64,000 nucleotides of DNA from Microbacterium terrae. GTDB taxonomy: Bacteria; Actinomycetota; Actinomycetes; Actinomycetales; Microbacteriaceae. A program made the translations under genes and the position numbers. Below the pieces are notes generated by a model, which worked only from the letters and a program-made list of their open reading frames with translations, did not search any database and was not told where the DNA came from. Below are positions 10,177 through 18,705 of this stretch, piece by piece; the stretch's first letter is position 1; every line of letters begins with the position of its first letter. The DNA lies in contig NZ_JAFDSS010000001.1 in assembly GCF_017831975.1 (NCBI RefSeq), positions 2,418,001-2,482,000 of the forward strand, in the 5' to 3' direction.

Positions 10177-10952
10177 GCACGCCGACGACGGATGCCGCGG
10201 GCACAGCCGCGGTCAAGACCGACGAAGTGGTGGTCGAGGTCACCGACCTCTATGCGGGGTACCTCCCGGGCATCAACATCATCAACGGCACGAACCTGGT
10301 CGCCCGCAAGGGCGAGCTGATCGGCATCATCGGCCCGAACGGCGCCGGCAAGTCGACGCTGCTCAAGGCCATCTTCGGCATGGTGAAGGTGCGCGAGGGC
10401 TCGATCACCGTCGACGGCGAGAGCGTCGTCGGGCTCAAGTCCGACAAGCTCGTGCAGCGCGGCGTCGGCTTCGTGCCGCAGACCAACAACGTGTTCCCCT
10501 CGCTCACCATCGAGGAGAACCTGCAGATGGGTCTGTACCAGAACCCCAAGGGGTACGCCGAGCGGCTCGAGTTCGTCACCGGAATCTTCGCCGAGCTGGG
10601 CAAGCGCCTCAAGCAGCGCGCAGGCTCGCTCTCGGGCGGTGAGCGGCAGATGGTCGCGATGTCGCGCGCGCTCATGATGAACCCGTCGGTGCTGCTGCTC
10701 GACGAGCCGTCGGCGGGCCTGTCGCCCGTGCGCCAGGACGACGCCTTCATCCGCGTCTCCGACATCAACAAAGCCGGCGTGACGACGATCATGGTCGAGC
10801 AGAACGCCCGCCGCTGCCTGCAGATCTGCGACCGCGGCTATGTGCTCGACCAGGGCCGCGACGCCTACGAGGGCAGCGGCCGCGACCTTCTGAACGACCC
10901 CAAGGTGATCGGGCTGTACCTCGGCTCACTGGGCGCCGACACCGACCACTAG
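10173..10952 (+). CDS. livF: LivF-type ABC ATP-binding protein
   Basis: Second ATPase of the importer, 259 residues. Walker A GPNGAGKSTLLKAIFG, Q-loop FVPQTNNVFPSLTIEENL, signature LSGGERQMVAMSRALM, Walker B VLLLDEPSAGLSP and H-loop region MVEQNARR match LivF. The open frame runs far upstream inside livG; the real start is the GTG at 10173 within GTGA, overlapping the livG stop. A strong hairpin terminator follows the stop codon. Confidence 0.93.
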   Translation: MSTPTTDAAGTAAVKTDEVVVEVTDLYAGYLPGINIINGTNLVARKGELIGIIGPNGAGKSTLLKAIFGMVKVREGSITVDGESVVGLKSDKLVQRGVGFVPQTNNVFPSLTIEENLQMGLYQNPKGYAERLEFVTGIFAELGKRLKQRAGSLSGGERQMVAMSRALMMNPSVLLLDEPSAGLSPVRQDDAFIRVSDINKAGVTTIMVEQNARRCLQICDRGYVLDQGRDAYEGSGRDLLNDPKVIGLYLGSLGADTDH

Positions 10953-10967
10953 ACGCGGGACCTCTTC

Positions 10968-11005
10968 AGGAGGGGGACGGATGCTTCGGCATCCGTCCCC
11001 CTCCT
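10968..11005 (+). terminator. Intrinsic terminator of the livHMGF operon
   Basis: A perfect 17-bp stem (10968-10984 pairing with 10989-11005) closed by a TTCG tetraloop, 16 bases after the livF stop. The stem again contains the GGATGC/GCATCC word seen at 4921-4936. Confidence 0.85.
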
Positions 11006-11132
11006 CGTTGTCGGCCTGCGCTGAGTCAGCCCTCACCACACACTCTGGGGGGAAACCAACCCCCGAAGGCACCGGGGCGCTCAGCGCGCCGAGGCACCCG
11101 GGCTCGACCGACTACGCCCACCGGGCACGCGA

Positions 11133-11160
11133 AAGGGCCCCGGATCGCTCCGGGGCCCTT
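11133..11160. terminator. Terminator downstream of the Liv-type binding-protein gene
   Basis: Perfect 11-bp stem AAGGGCCCCGG/CCGGGGCCCTT with a six-base loop, A-rich on the left and TT on the right, 18 bases beyond the stop codon of the minus-strand binding-protein gene. The stretch 11006-11132 between the two terminators shows no gene. Confidence 0.75.
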
Positions 11161-11178
11161 CGCTCTAGCTCAGTGCGA

Positions 11179-12462
11179 TCAGAGGTCGATGCGCGAGAAG
11201 GAGTTGTCGGCCTGGTACTGGAAGATGCCGACCGTAGCCTCCTGCGGGTCGCCGACCTCGTCGAACCCGATGGGGCCCGAGTAGCCGTCGTAGTCCGCGA
11301 CGCCGCCGCCGAGGATGATGTCGGCGCAGTCGGCGTACGACTCGCACTTCTCACCGTCGCCGGAACCGCCCGAGACCTCCTGCAGCTTGCCCGCGATGTC
11401 GGCGGCGTCGGTCGAGTTGGCGGCGAGCGAAGCCAGCGCCAGCAGGATGACGGCGTCGTACGACTCGTTGGCGTACGCGAAGTCGGTCAGCTCCGAGTTG
11501 CCGTCCGCGACCCACCAGTCGTTCAGTCGGGTCTGGAAGTCCTCCGGAGTCGAGGGGCCGGCGGGCGTGGTGCCCTTGGCGCCCTCGAGGCTGACGTCGG
11601 CCGGCCACTTGTCGTCGGCCGAGAAGTTCTTCAGGTTGCCGTCGACGAAGTACAGGTCCTCAGCTGGGTAGCCCGCAGCCAGCAGCGCCGGGCCGATCGT
11701 GTAGATCTCGTCGAACGTGATCAGCACGACGGCGTCGGGGTTCGAGGCGAGGATCGCGCTGATCTGCGCGTCGAACGTGGTGTCACCGGTGTTGTAGGAC
11801 TGCTCCTCGACGATCGTGCCGCCGGTGCCGGTGAAGTTCTCCTGGAAGACATCGTTGAGGCCGGTGCCGTACGAGTCGTTCAGGTAGAGCACCGCCACGT
11901 TGGAGTGGGCGTCCTCGGCGACGAGGTTCGCGAGAACCTCGCCCTGGAGCTTGTCGGACGGAGCCGTGCGCCAGTACAGGTCGTTGTCGTCCCACGTGGT
12001 GAAGTCGAGCGACGTGTTGGCCGGCGAGAAGGTGATGATTCCCGCGGCGACGGCGTCGTCGAGGAAGAGCTTCGTCACACCCGACGACGCGGCGCCGATG
12101 GCGGCCGAGACACCCTCGGAGATGAGGGTCTGGATCGTGGTGGCGTACGCCTTGTTGTCGGTGTCGCCCGAGTCGCCCCAGACGATGTCGTCCATGGTGA
12201 GGCCGGTCTCTTCGGCGACCTCGTTGATGTCGGATGCGGCGAGACCGACACCCGCCTCCTCGGGCGGGCCGAGGAACGACAGGCTGCCGGTGACGGGCAG
12301 GATCGTGCCGATCTTCAGGGTCAGGTCGCGTGCCTCGACCTCGGACTCGGTCGGCTCGCTGCTCGTGCCCGCGGCGCAGCCGGCGAGGACGAGTGCTGCA
12401 GCACCGGCGAGTGCGATGCCGCCGAGGACCGACGACTTACGCGAGCGGGTGATGACGCTCAT
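11179..12462 (-). CDS. Branched-chain amino-acid-type ABC transporter substrate-binding lipoprotein
   Basis: A 427-residue secreted lipoprotein of the LivK (periplasmic binding protein, type I fold) class. The N-terminus is a lipoprotein signal ending in the lipobox LVLAGC, lipidated Cys at about residue 29. The mature part begins with LTLKIGTILPVTGSLSFLGP, typical of this family, and has the hallmark alternation of two Rossmann-like lobes. It is convergent with livHMGF, so the binding protein has its own promoter and can be expressed independently; it is the obvious partner of that importer. Ligand not determinable by eye. Confidence 0.93.
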   Translation of the reverse strand: MSVITRSRKSSVLGGIALAGAAALVLAGCAAGTSSEPTESEVEARDLTLKIGTILPVTGSLSFLGPPEEAGVGLAASDINEVAEETGLTMDDIVWGDSGDTDNKAYATTIQTLISEGVSAAIGAASSGVTKLFLDDAVAAGIITFSPANTSLDFTTWDDNDLYWRTAPSDKLQGEVLANLVAEDAHSNVAVLYLNDSYGTGLNDVFQENFTGTGGTIVEEQSYNTGDTTFDAQISAILASNPDAVVLITFDEIYTIGPALLAAGYPAEDLYFVDGNLKNFSADDKWPADVSLEGAKGTTPAGPSTPEDFQTRLNDWWVADGNSELTDFAYANESYDAVILLALASLAANSTDAADIAGKLQEVSGGSGDGEKCESYADCADIILGGGVADYDGYSGPIGFDEVGDPQEATVGIFQYQADNSFSRIDL

Positions 12463-12667
12463 GTTGCTCCTTGCTGTTCATTCAACAACGGGAACGGCTC
12501 GGGCGCCGACCCAGTGGACCAAACCTAACCGGCGGTCGGTCTCGTGAGTGTTGCCGTTCGTTAACGATGTGAAACAGAAATGTCTCGGTGTCATAACGGC
12601 CTGAGAGCTGTCGTCCCGGCGCTCTGCGCAATTCGCCTCCCCGCCCTGGGGCGACGGCCGGAGCGGA

Positions 12668-12684
12668 ATACCCCAAGCGGGTAT
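12668..12684. promoter_or_regulatory. CsoR-type operator 1 (ATACCC-N5-GGGTAT)
   Basis: Inverted repeat ATACCCCAAGCGGGTAT in the copZ promoter region, immediately overlapping a possible -10 TATAGG (12682-12687). It matches the TACCC(C)/(G)GGGTA pattern of actinobacterial CsoR boxes. The csoR gene is the third gene of this operon. Confidence 0.75.
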
Positions 12685-12701
12685 AGGGTTGGAGCCAGAT
12701 G

Positions 12702-12716
12702 TACCCCTCAGGGGTA
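12702..12716. promoter_or_regulatory. CsoR-type operator 2 (TACCCCT-N1-AGGGGTA)
   Basis: A perfect 7-bp inverted repeat with a single central base, 28 bases upstream of the copZ start codon and about one and a half to two helical turns from operator 1. This is the cleaner CsoR box of the two. Confidence 0.8.
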
Positions 12717-12744
12717 TCCCAGACATCATCGAAAGGCTGAGGAC

Positions 12745-12957
12745 ATGGCAGAGAAGATCGCATACCAGGTCACCGGAATGAGCTGCGGGCACTGCGAGGC
12801 ATCCGTCCGCTCCGAGGTCACGAAGATCGCCGGCGTCGAAGACGTGGCCGTCAGCGCCGCATCCGGCTCGCTCATCGTCACGGCCGGCACCGCGATCGAC
12901 GACGCCGCGATCATCGCGGCGGTCGACGAGGCCGGCTACACCGCCGTCCGCGCCTGA
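12745..12957 (+). CDS. copZ: CopZ-like copper chaperone (single HMA domain)
   Basis: A 70-residue heavy-metal-associated domain with the Cu(I)-binding motif [11 protein letters not shown] (CxxC at about residues 14-17) and the usual ending VDEAGYTAV. It would carry Cu(I) to the CopA pump encoded next. The ATG at 12745 has GAGG six bases upstream; an in-frame open stretch to 12580 overlaps the operators and is not coding. Its TGA overlaps the ATG of copA by one base. Repressed by CsoR through the two upstream boxes, by inference. Confidence 0.93.
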   Translation: MAEKIAYQVTGMSCGHCEASVRSEVTKIAGVEDVAVSAASGSLIVTAGTAIDDAAIIAAVDEAGYTAVRA

Positions 12958-15218
12958 TGATGGGCACCACGGCCGGAGGCACCCGGGTCGAGCTCGAGAT
13001 CGGGGGCATGACGTGCGCGTCGTGCGCCGTCCGCGTCGAGAAGCGCCTGAACAAGATCGACGGCGTCGACGCCTCGGTCAACTACGCCACCGAGAAGGCC
13101 GTGGTCTTCGCACCGGCGGGCATCGATCCGCAGGCACTCATCGCCGAGGTCGAGCACGCCGGCTACTCCGCCGCTCTCCCCGCCGCCGAGCCCCCGGCCG
13201 AGAGCGCCGTCGACCCCGAGCTCCGGTCGCTGCGGCAGCGCCTCATCGGCTCCGCGGTGCTGGCGGTTCCGGTGATCGCGCTGTCGATGATCCCCGCGCT
13301 GCAGTTCAACTACTGGCAGTGGCTGTCGCTCGCCCTCGCGGCGCCGGTCGTGGTGTGGGGAGCCTGGCCCTTCCACCGCGCCGCGTGGATCAATCTGCGC
13401 CACGGCGCCGCCACGATGGACACCCTCATCTCGCTGGGCGTCACCGCGGCGTTCGTGTGGTCTCTCTACGCGCTGTTCCTCGGCGGCGCCGGCATGCCCG
13501 GCATGGTGCACGAGTTCACGTGGATCGCCCGGCCGGGCGAAGGCGGCGCCGACATCTATCTCGAGGTCGCCGCCGGCGTCACCACGTTCGTGCTCGCCGG
13601 GCGCTACATGGAGCTGCGCTCCAAGCGCAGCGCCGGCGCAGCCCTGCGCGCACTCCTCGACCTCGGCGCCAAAGACGTGGCGGTGCGCCGCGCCGACGCA
13701 TCCGGCGCCGTCACCGAGACCCGCGTGCCGGTCGCCGACCTGCGCGTCGGCGACGAGTTCACCGTGCGCCCCGGCGAGAAGATCGCCGCCGACGGGGTCA
13801 TCGTCTCGGGCGCATCCGCCGTCGACGCCTCGCTCGTCACCGGCGAATCACTCCCGGTCGAGGTCGTGCCGGGCGACGCGGTCACCGGCGCGACCATGAA
13901 CGCCGGCGGGATGCTGGTGGTGCGCGCCACGCGCGTCGGAGCCGACACCCAGCTGGCTCAGATCGCCCGTCTCGTCGAGGAGGCTCAGTCGGGCAAGGCC
14001 GACGTGCAGCGCCTCGCCGACCGCATCTCGGGCGTCTTCGTGCCGATCGTGCTCGTGATCGCCGCCGCGACGCTGGGTGTCTGGCTGGCGCTCGGCGCCT
14101 CGCCCGAGGTCGCCTTCACCGCCGCGGTCGCCGTGCTCATCATCGCGTGCCCGTGCGCGCTGGGTCTCGCGACCCCGACCGCGCTCCTCGTGGGCACCGG
14201 GCGCGGCGCGCAGCTCGGCGTCGTCATCAAGGGGCCCGAGGTGCTCGAGTCCACGCGACGCGTCGACACGATCGTGCTCGACAAGACCGGCACCGTCACC
14301 GCCGGCCGTATGACCCTCGTCGACGCGGTGCCCGCCGGAGCGGGCGCCACGGACCGCGCCGAGTTGCTGCGCCTCGCCGGCGCGCTCGAGCACGCGTCGG
14401 AGCATCCGCTCGCCCAGGCGATCGCCGTCGCGGCCGAGGCCGAGATCGGCGCGCTCCCGGGGGTGGAGTCGTTCCGCAGCACCGCCGGCATCGGCGTCTC
14501 GGGCGTCGTCGACGGCCACGCCGTCGTGGTGGGCCGCGAGGCCGTGCTCGACGACTGGGCGCTGACCCTGCCGGCTGACCTCGCCGACGCGAAGGCCGCC
14601 GCCGAGCGCGCCGGGCGCACGGCAGTCGTCGTCGCGTGGGACGGCGCGGTGCGCGGCATCCTGGTCATCGCCGACGAGATCAAGCCGACGAGCCCGCAGG
14701 CCATTGCACAGCTGCGGGAACTCGGACTCGACCCGGTGCTGCTCACCGGCGACAACGCCGCCGTGGCGCACAGCGTCGCCGCCGAGGTGGGGATCGAACG
14801 CGTCACCGCCGAGGTGCTCCCCCACGAGAAGGTAGCCGTGGTGAAGGCGCTGCAGTCCGAAGGACGCGTCGTCGCCATGGTCGGCGACGGCGTGAACGAC
14901 GCCGCCGCGCTCGCCCAGGCCGACCTCGGCATCGCGATGGGGACGGGGACGGATGCCGCGATCGAAGCATCCGACATCACCCTGGTGCGCGGCGACCTCC
15001 GCGGCGCCGCCGACGCGATCCGCCTCTCGCGCGCCACCCTCGGAACGATCAGGGTCAACCTGTTCTGGGCGTTCGCGTACAACGTCGCGGCGATCCCGCT
15101 GGCGGCGCTGGGCCTGCTCAACCCCATGATCGCGGGCGCCGCGATGGCGCTCTCGAGCGTGTTCGTCGTCGCCAACAGCCTGCGGCTGCGCCGCTTCCGC
15201 ACCACCGCCCGAGCCTGA
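12957..15218 (+). CDS. copA: Copper-exporting P1B-type ATPase
   Basis: A 753-residue membrane pump that exports Cu(I). One N-terminal HMA domain (GMTCASC, Cys20 and Cys23), then eight expected helices; the phosphatase loop [10 protein letters not shown], the transport-site CPC at 398-400 ([15 protein letters not shown]), the phosphorylation motif DKTGT with Asp442, the P1[10 protein letters not shown] motif, and the hinge [10 protein letters not shown]. All catalytic residues are present. It sits between copZ (1-bp overlap) and csoR (13-base gap), giving a chaperone-pump-sensor operon. Confidence 0.95.
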   Translation: MMGTTAGGTRVELEIGGMTCASCAVRVEKRLNKIDGVDASVNYATEKAVVFAPAGIDPQALIAEVEHAGYSAALPAAEPPAESAVDPELRSLRQRLIGSAVLAVPVIALSMIPALQFNYWQWLSLALAAPVVVWGAWPFHRAAWINLRHGAATMDTLISLGVTAAFVWSLYALFLGGAGMPGMVHEFTWIARPGEGGADIYLEVAAGVTTFVLAGRYMELRSKRSAGAALRALLDLGAKDVAVRRADASGAVTETRVPVADLRVGDEFTVRPGEKIAADGVIVSGASAVDASLVTGESLPVEVVPGDAVTGATMNAGGMLVVRATRVGADTQLAQIARLVEEAQSGKADVQRLADRISGVFVPIVLVIAAATLGVWLALGASPEVAFTAAVAVLIIACPCALGLATPTALLVGTGRGAQLGVVIKGPEVLESTRRVDTIVLDKTGTVTAGRMTLVDAVPAGAGATDRAELLRLAGALEHASEHPLAQAIAVAAEAEIGALPGVESFRSTAGIGVSGVVDGHAVVVGREAVLDDWALTLPADLADAKAAAERAGRTAVVVAWDGAVRGILVIADEIKPTSPQAIAQLRELGLDPVLLTGDNAAVAHSVAAEVGIERVTAEVLPHEKVAVVKALQSEGRVVAMVGDGVNDAAALAQADLGIAMGTGTDAAIEASDITLVRGDLRGAADAIRLSRATLGTIRVNLFWAFAYNVAAIPLAALGLLNPMIAGAAMALSSVFVVANSLRLRRFRTTARA

Positions 15219-15231
15219 ACGGGAGAACGAG

Positions 15232-15543
15232 ATGACCACCGTCGACACCCACGCCGACCACAGCCACCACGGCTACATCACCGACAAGGACAAGTACCTC
15301 AATCGCCTGAAGCGCATCGAGGGCCAGGCCCGCGGCATCCACAAGATGGTCGACGACGAGAAGTACTGCATCGACATCCTCACGCAGATCAGCGCCCTCA
15401 CGAGCGCCCTGGAGGCCGTCGCGGTGGGGCTGCTCGAAGACCATCTGCGTCACTGCGTGGTCGACGCGGCGCGCGCCGGCGGCGACGAGGCCGAGGCGAA
15501 GATCGTCGAGGCGTCGCAGGCGATCGCCCGCCTCGTCCGCTGA
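15232..15543 (+). CDS. csoR: CsoR family copper-sensing repressor
   Basis: A 103-residue all-helical repressor. The Cu(I) ligand set is intact: Cys46 (KYCIDIL), His71 and Cys75 (EDHLRHCV), with exactly the 25- and 4-residue spacing of M. tuberculosis CsoR (Cys36, His61, Cys65). The N-terminus has a His-rich leader (THADHSHHG). It begins with LKRIEGQARGIHKMVDDE, the family signature. As last gene of copZ-copA-csoR it would autoregulate the operon through the boxes at 12668 and 12702. Confidence 0.95.
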   Translation: MTTVDTHADHSHHGYITDKDKYLNRLKRIEGQARGIHKMVDDEKYCIDILTQISALTSALEAVAVGLLEDHLRHCVVDAARAGGDEAEAKIVEASQAIARLVR

Positions 15544-15593
15544 GCCGCGAGCGGGCACACCCTCACCCCACGCGCGCCCCGCGCGAGCATCCT

Positions 15594-15699
15594 CGCCTGT
15601 CGCAATCGACGCCCCGCGCCGCAGTCTGCGACAGGCGAACCACATCGGCGCAGGCTCAGCTGTCGCGAATCACACGGTGGGCCGCATACCGCGACAGGC
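15594..15699. repeat. Pair of GCGACAG inverted repeats between csoR and rarD
   Basis: The convergent csoR/rarD gap (15544-15749) holds no gene. It contains two nested inverted-repeat pairs sharing one word: CGCCTGTCGC (15594-15603) with GCGACAGGCG (15628-15637), and CTGTCGCG (15660-15667) with CGCGACAG (15690-15697). Loops of 22-24 bases are long for terminators. It may be a short dispersed palindromic element or a double terminator. Confidence 0.55.
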
Positions 15700-15749
15700 C
15701 AATCAGCGTAGCCCGGCGGCGCGCAGGGTCAGAGAGGGGAACGGATGCC

Positions 15750-16763
15750 CTACGGCTGGGCCGCGCGCACCCGACGGGCGTGGACGACGGAGTCCACCGT
15801 GAGCACGATGAGCGCGACCCACACCAGGCCGAATCCGATCCAGCGCTCGAGGGGCATGGGCTCCTGGAGGACGAGCCACCCGGTGAGGAACTGCAGGATC
15901 GGCGCCACGAACTGCAGCAGGCCGATGGTGGTGAGGGTCGCCCGGCGGGCCCCGGCGGCGAAGAAGAGCAGCGGCACCGCCGTCACGACGCCGGCGAGGC
16001 TCAGCAGCACCGCATGGGTGGGCCCGCTCGTTCCCAGGGTGAACCCGGTGGTCGTGCCGACCACCGTCAAGATGACCGCGGCGATGGGCACCAGCCACAG
16101 CGACTCGAGGGTGAGACCGCTGACCGCGTCGACCGAGGGGCCGACGCGCTTCTTCACCAGGCCGTAGACGCTGAACGATGCGGCGAGGGTGAGGGCGATC
16201 CACGGCACCGAGCCGTAGCCGACGATGATGACGAGCACCGCCGCCGCGGCGATGCCGATGGCCACCCACTGGGTCACCCGCAGCCGCTCCCGCAGCACGA
16301 GCACCGCGAGCAGCACCGTCGCGATCGGGTTGATGAAGTAGCCGAGGCTCGTCTCGATGACGTGGTCCGACAGCGCCCCGATGATGAAGACCTGCCAGTT
16401 GACGTAGATGAGCAGGCCGGCGAGAGCGGTGAGACCGAGCAGCCTCGGCTGACGCATGATGGCGATCAGCCGCGGCCAGGAGCGCATGACCGTGAGCAGC
16501 AGCGCGCAGAAGACGAGCGACAGCACGATGCGCCACGCGACGAGCTCGAACGGCCCGGTCGGCGCCAGCAGCACGAAGTACAGCGGCAGGAAGCCCCACA
16601 GCAAGTACGCGCTGAACGCGTAGACGCCACCCAGCGTGCGCTGGCGCGGTGAGTCGAGGGAACCGGATGCCGCCACCACCCCGATACCGGCGGTGTCGGT
16701 GGCGATCTCGCCGAGATCCGACGCGGTCGTGGCTGCGGGGATCGGTCCGGTGCTGCGCTTCAC
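15750..16763 (-). CDS. rarD: EamA/RarD family transporter
   Basis: A 337-residue inner-membrane protein with ten predicted helices in two EamA repeats. After a 42-residue variable N-terminus, helix 1 reads GGVYAFSAYLLWGFLPLYF, characteristic of RarD, and ETSLGYFINPIATVLLAVLVLRERL is the family's most conserved stretch. RarD proteins were named for chloramphenicol sensitivity, but the substrate is unknown. It is a lone gene, convergent with csoR and downstream of the groES terminator. Confidence 0.88.
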   Translation of the reverse strand: MKRSTGPIPAATTASDLGEIATDTAGIGVVAASGSLDSPRQRTLGGVYAFSAYLLWGFLPLYFVLLAPTGPFELVAWRIVLSLVFCALLLTVMRSWPRLIAIMRQPRLLGLTALAGLLIYVNWQVFIIGALSDHVIETSLGYFINPIATVLLAVLVLRERLRVTQWVAIGIAAAAVLVIIVGYGSVPWIALTLAASFSVYGLVKKRVGPSVDAVSGLTLESLWLVPIAAVILTVVGTTTGFTLGTSGPTHAVLLSLAGVVTAVPLLFFAAGARRATLTTIGLLQFVAPILQFLTGWLVLQEPMPLERWIGFGLVWVALIVLTVDSVVHARRVRAAQP

Positions 16764-16876
16764 CTGCTCAGCCTAGGCGGGTGCCCGGACCCCGCGGCCG
16801 GAGGCGCTGACCTCGGGAGGCTGACGCCTGCCGACGTTCGCAGGATTCCTGCCACCATCCCGGGTTTGCATACGCA

Positions 16877-16910
16877 GAGAGGGTCGAATGCCGAAGCATC
16901 CGACCCTCTC
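16877..16910 (-). terminator. groES terminator
   Basis: Hairpin with stem 16877-16891 pairing 16896-16910, one A/C mismatch at 16887/16900 and a CGAA loop, 28 bases beyond the groES stop codon. It again carries the ATGC/GCATCC word. Confidence 0.75.
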
Positions 16911-16937
16911 AGGCTTTCGCGCGGTGCGCGACAGGCG

Positions 16938-17234
16938 TCAGCGGACGACGACCGCCAGCACGTCACGAGCCGACAGAACGAGGAACTCGTCACCGCCGAA
17001 CTTGACCTCGGTGCCGCCGTACTTGCTGTAGATCACGCGGTCGCCGACGGCGACGTCGAGCGGGATGCGGTTGCCGTTGTCGTCGATGCGACCGGGGCCC
17101 ACAGCCACGACCTCGCCCTCCTGGGGCTTCTCCTTGGCGGTGTCGGGGATGACGAGGCCACTGGACGTGGTCTGCTCGGCCTCGACCTGCTTGATGACGA
17201 TGCGGTCCTCGAGCGGCTTGATGGAAACCGACAC
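16938..17234 (-). CDS. groES: Co-chaperonin GroES
   Basis: A 98-residue chaperonin lid protein: [20 protein letters not shown], the mobile loop [18 protein letters not shown] and the ending [17 protein letters not shown] are all canonical. It caps GroEL during protein folding. No groEL follows; rarD is next on this strand after a terminator, so groEL must be elsewhere. Expression is controlled by HrcA through two CIRCE elements in the leader and promoter. Confidence 0.97.
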   Translation of the reverse strand: MSVSIKPLEDRIVIKQVEAEQTTSSGLVIPDTAKEKPQEGEVVAVGPGRIDDNGNRIPLDVAVGDRVIYSKYGGTEVKFGGDEFLVLSARDVLAVVVR

Positions 17235-17268
17235 GGTCTACCTCTTCTTTCTTGAGACTGAAGACTCG

Positions 17269-17295
17269 TTAGCACTCTGACGTTGAGAGTGCTGA
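17269..17295 (-). promoter_or_regulatory. CIRCE element 1 (HrcA operator)
   Basis: TTAGCACTC, nine bases, GAGTGCTGA: matches the CIRCE consensus TTAGCACTC-N9-GAGTGCTAA with one change. It lies downstream of the predicted -10, 35-60 bases before the groES start codon. Confidence 0.93.
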
Positions 17296-17300
17296 TGTTC

Positions 17301-17330
17301 AGTCTAGGTGGGCTTCTGGCACTCGTGCAA
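17301..17330 (-). promoter_or_regulatory. groES promoter
   Basis: On the minus strand TTGCAC (17330-17325), 18-base spacer, TAGACT (17306-17301). Good SigA-type match, flanked and overlapped by the CIRCE elements. Confidence 0.7.
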
Positions 17331-17342
17331 CGCGAGTGCCAA
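17316..17342 (-). promoter_or_regulatory. CIRCE element 2, overlapping the groES -35
   Basis: CTGGCACTC, nine bases, GAGTGCCAA: same geometry as CIRCE 1, centred over the predicted -35. Together the two sites flank the -10. It is also 124 bp upstream of the divergent Hsp70-like gene. Confidence 0.8.
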
Positions 17343-17465
17343 TCCATGACGGTGAGAGTCGTCGATGGGCGGGAGACCCCTCGCGGTTCGAGGCTCCGAG
17401 TGGTAGACACGTCGTGGGGAGGCGCGCAGCGGGGGCTCGCGTAACGCTCGTCATAGGGGAAACAG

Positions 17466-18701
17466 ATGACGGCTCGACGGTTCTGCCTGGGTATCGATCC
17501 TGGTGGAAGTCGGATTTCAGCGGCGGTCTGGGACGCCGCCGGCGACACGCGCGCCCGCCCGGTGAGCCTGGGACGGCACGCCGATGCCGCTCCTGCCTCG
17601 ATCTTCGTGTCGTCCGGAGACATCGTCTTCGGCGACGCCGCGGAGCGTCGCGCACTCGCGCAGCCCGACCTGCTCGTGCGCCGGCTGCTCCCGCGGATCG
17701 GCGACGACACGCCGCTCGCCGTCGTCGATCGACGGTTCGCGGCCGAAGACCTCTTCGTGCGCCTGATCGGATGGGCGGTCCAGGCTGCCGCAGTGCAGGA
17801 GGGGGATCTGCCCGCCTCGATCGCGGTGACCGTGCCCGTGGCGTGGGGGCCGTACCGCACCGCCCTCGTGGGCGAGGCGCTCGAGCGGCACGGACTCGGC
17901 GATGCCACACTCGTCGCGGGTCCCGTCGCCGTCGCGCGCCACCACCTCCGTCACGACCGCATCCACGCCGGAGCGCTCGTGGGCGTCTACGACTTCGGCG
18001 GCAGCTCCTTCACCGCCGCGCTGGTTCGGACCGGCGAGTCGGACGTCGCCATCGAGGGGACGCCGATGAGCATCGACGACCTCGGCGGCATCGACGTCGA
18101 CGACCGGATGATGGACTTCGCGCTCCGACGCGCCGGCGTGCCCGGACTCGACAGCGGCGCGCTGGAGCGCGACGCCGGTGAACGGGTCGCGCTCGCGGCG
18201 CTGCGCCGTGAATGCACCGACGCCAAGGAGGCGCTGTCGTCGGACTCGGAGTCGATCATCCCGGTGCTCGTCGCCGGTCGATGCACGACGGTGCGGGTGA
18301 CGAGGGAGGATCTCGAGGCCATGATCGACGCGCACCTCGCGCGCACGATCGATCTGATGCTCGATGTGTTCGACGACGCAGGGGTGGAACCCGACGGCGT
18401 CGACGCGATCCTCCTGACCGGCGGCTCGTCGCGCATCCCCCGCGTCGCGCAGCTCGTCTCGGAGCGCGTCCGGCGACCGATCATCGTCGACGGCTCCCCC
18501 AAGATCGCAGCGGCCGCGGGCGCCGCGCAGGCGGCAGCCGACGGGTCGTACGAGATGCGCGGCGCGCTCGACGGCGAGCCGGGCGCCGTCGAGCCGCTCA
18601 TGCCGCAGCCGGCAGCCGCCCCGCGGCATGCGCACCCGATGAAGGACCTCGTCGGCCGCCTGCTCCCGTTCCTCAGTCCCAGCGCACGGGGATCGGCGTG
18701 A
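17466..18701 (+). CDS. Hsp70-like protein consisting of the ATPase domain only
   Basis: A 411-residue actin-fold ATPase of the Hsp70 family. Phosphate-1 loop GIDPGGSRISAA (residues 9-20), phosphate-2 YDFGGSSF (175-182), adenosine motif LLTGGSSRIP (317-326) and the DnaK-like SPKIAAAAGAA (344-354) are present. DnaK is about 620 residues; here the substrate-binding domain and lid are absent and replaced by a 50-residue Pro/Ala tail ending in an amphipathic VGRLLPFLSP. So it probably is not a folding chaperone. It starts at ATG 17466 (GGGGA upstream) and is four bases upstream of the LuxR-type regulator gene, which suggests it modulates that regulator. First gene of the ini-like block. Confidence 0.87.
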   Translation: MTARRFCLGIDPGGSRISAAVWDAAGDTRARPVSLGRHADAAPASIFVSSGDIVFGDAAERRALAQPDLLVRRLLPRIGDDTPLAVVDRRFAAEDLFVRLIGWAVQAAAVQEGDLPASIAVTVPVAWGPYRTALVGEALERHGLGDATLVAGPVAVARHHLRHDRIHAGALVGVYDFGGSSFTAALVRTGESDVAIEGTPMSIDDLGGIDVDDRMMDFALRRAGVPGLDSGALERDAGERVALAALRRECTDAKEALSSDSESIIPVLVAGRCTTVRVTREDLEAMIDAHLARTIDLMLDVFDDAGVEPDGVDAILLTGGSSRIPRVAQLVSERVRRPIIVDGSPKIAAAAGAAQAAADGSYEMRGALDGEPGAVEPLMPQPAAAPRHAHPMKDLVGRLLPFLSPSARGSA

Positions 18702-18705
18702 CGCG

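Noticed and set aside
16938..18701. groES plus Hsp70-like gene as a chaperone operon
   Set aside because: The genes are divergent, and the Hsp70-like protein lacks a substrate-binding domain.
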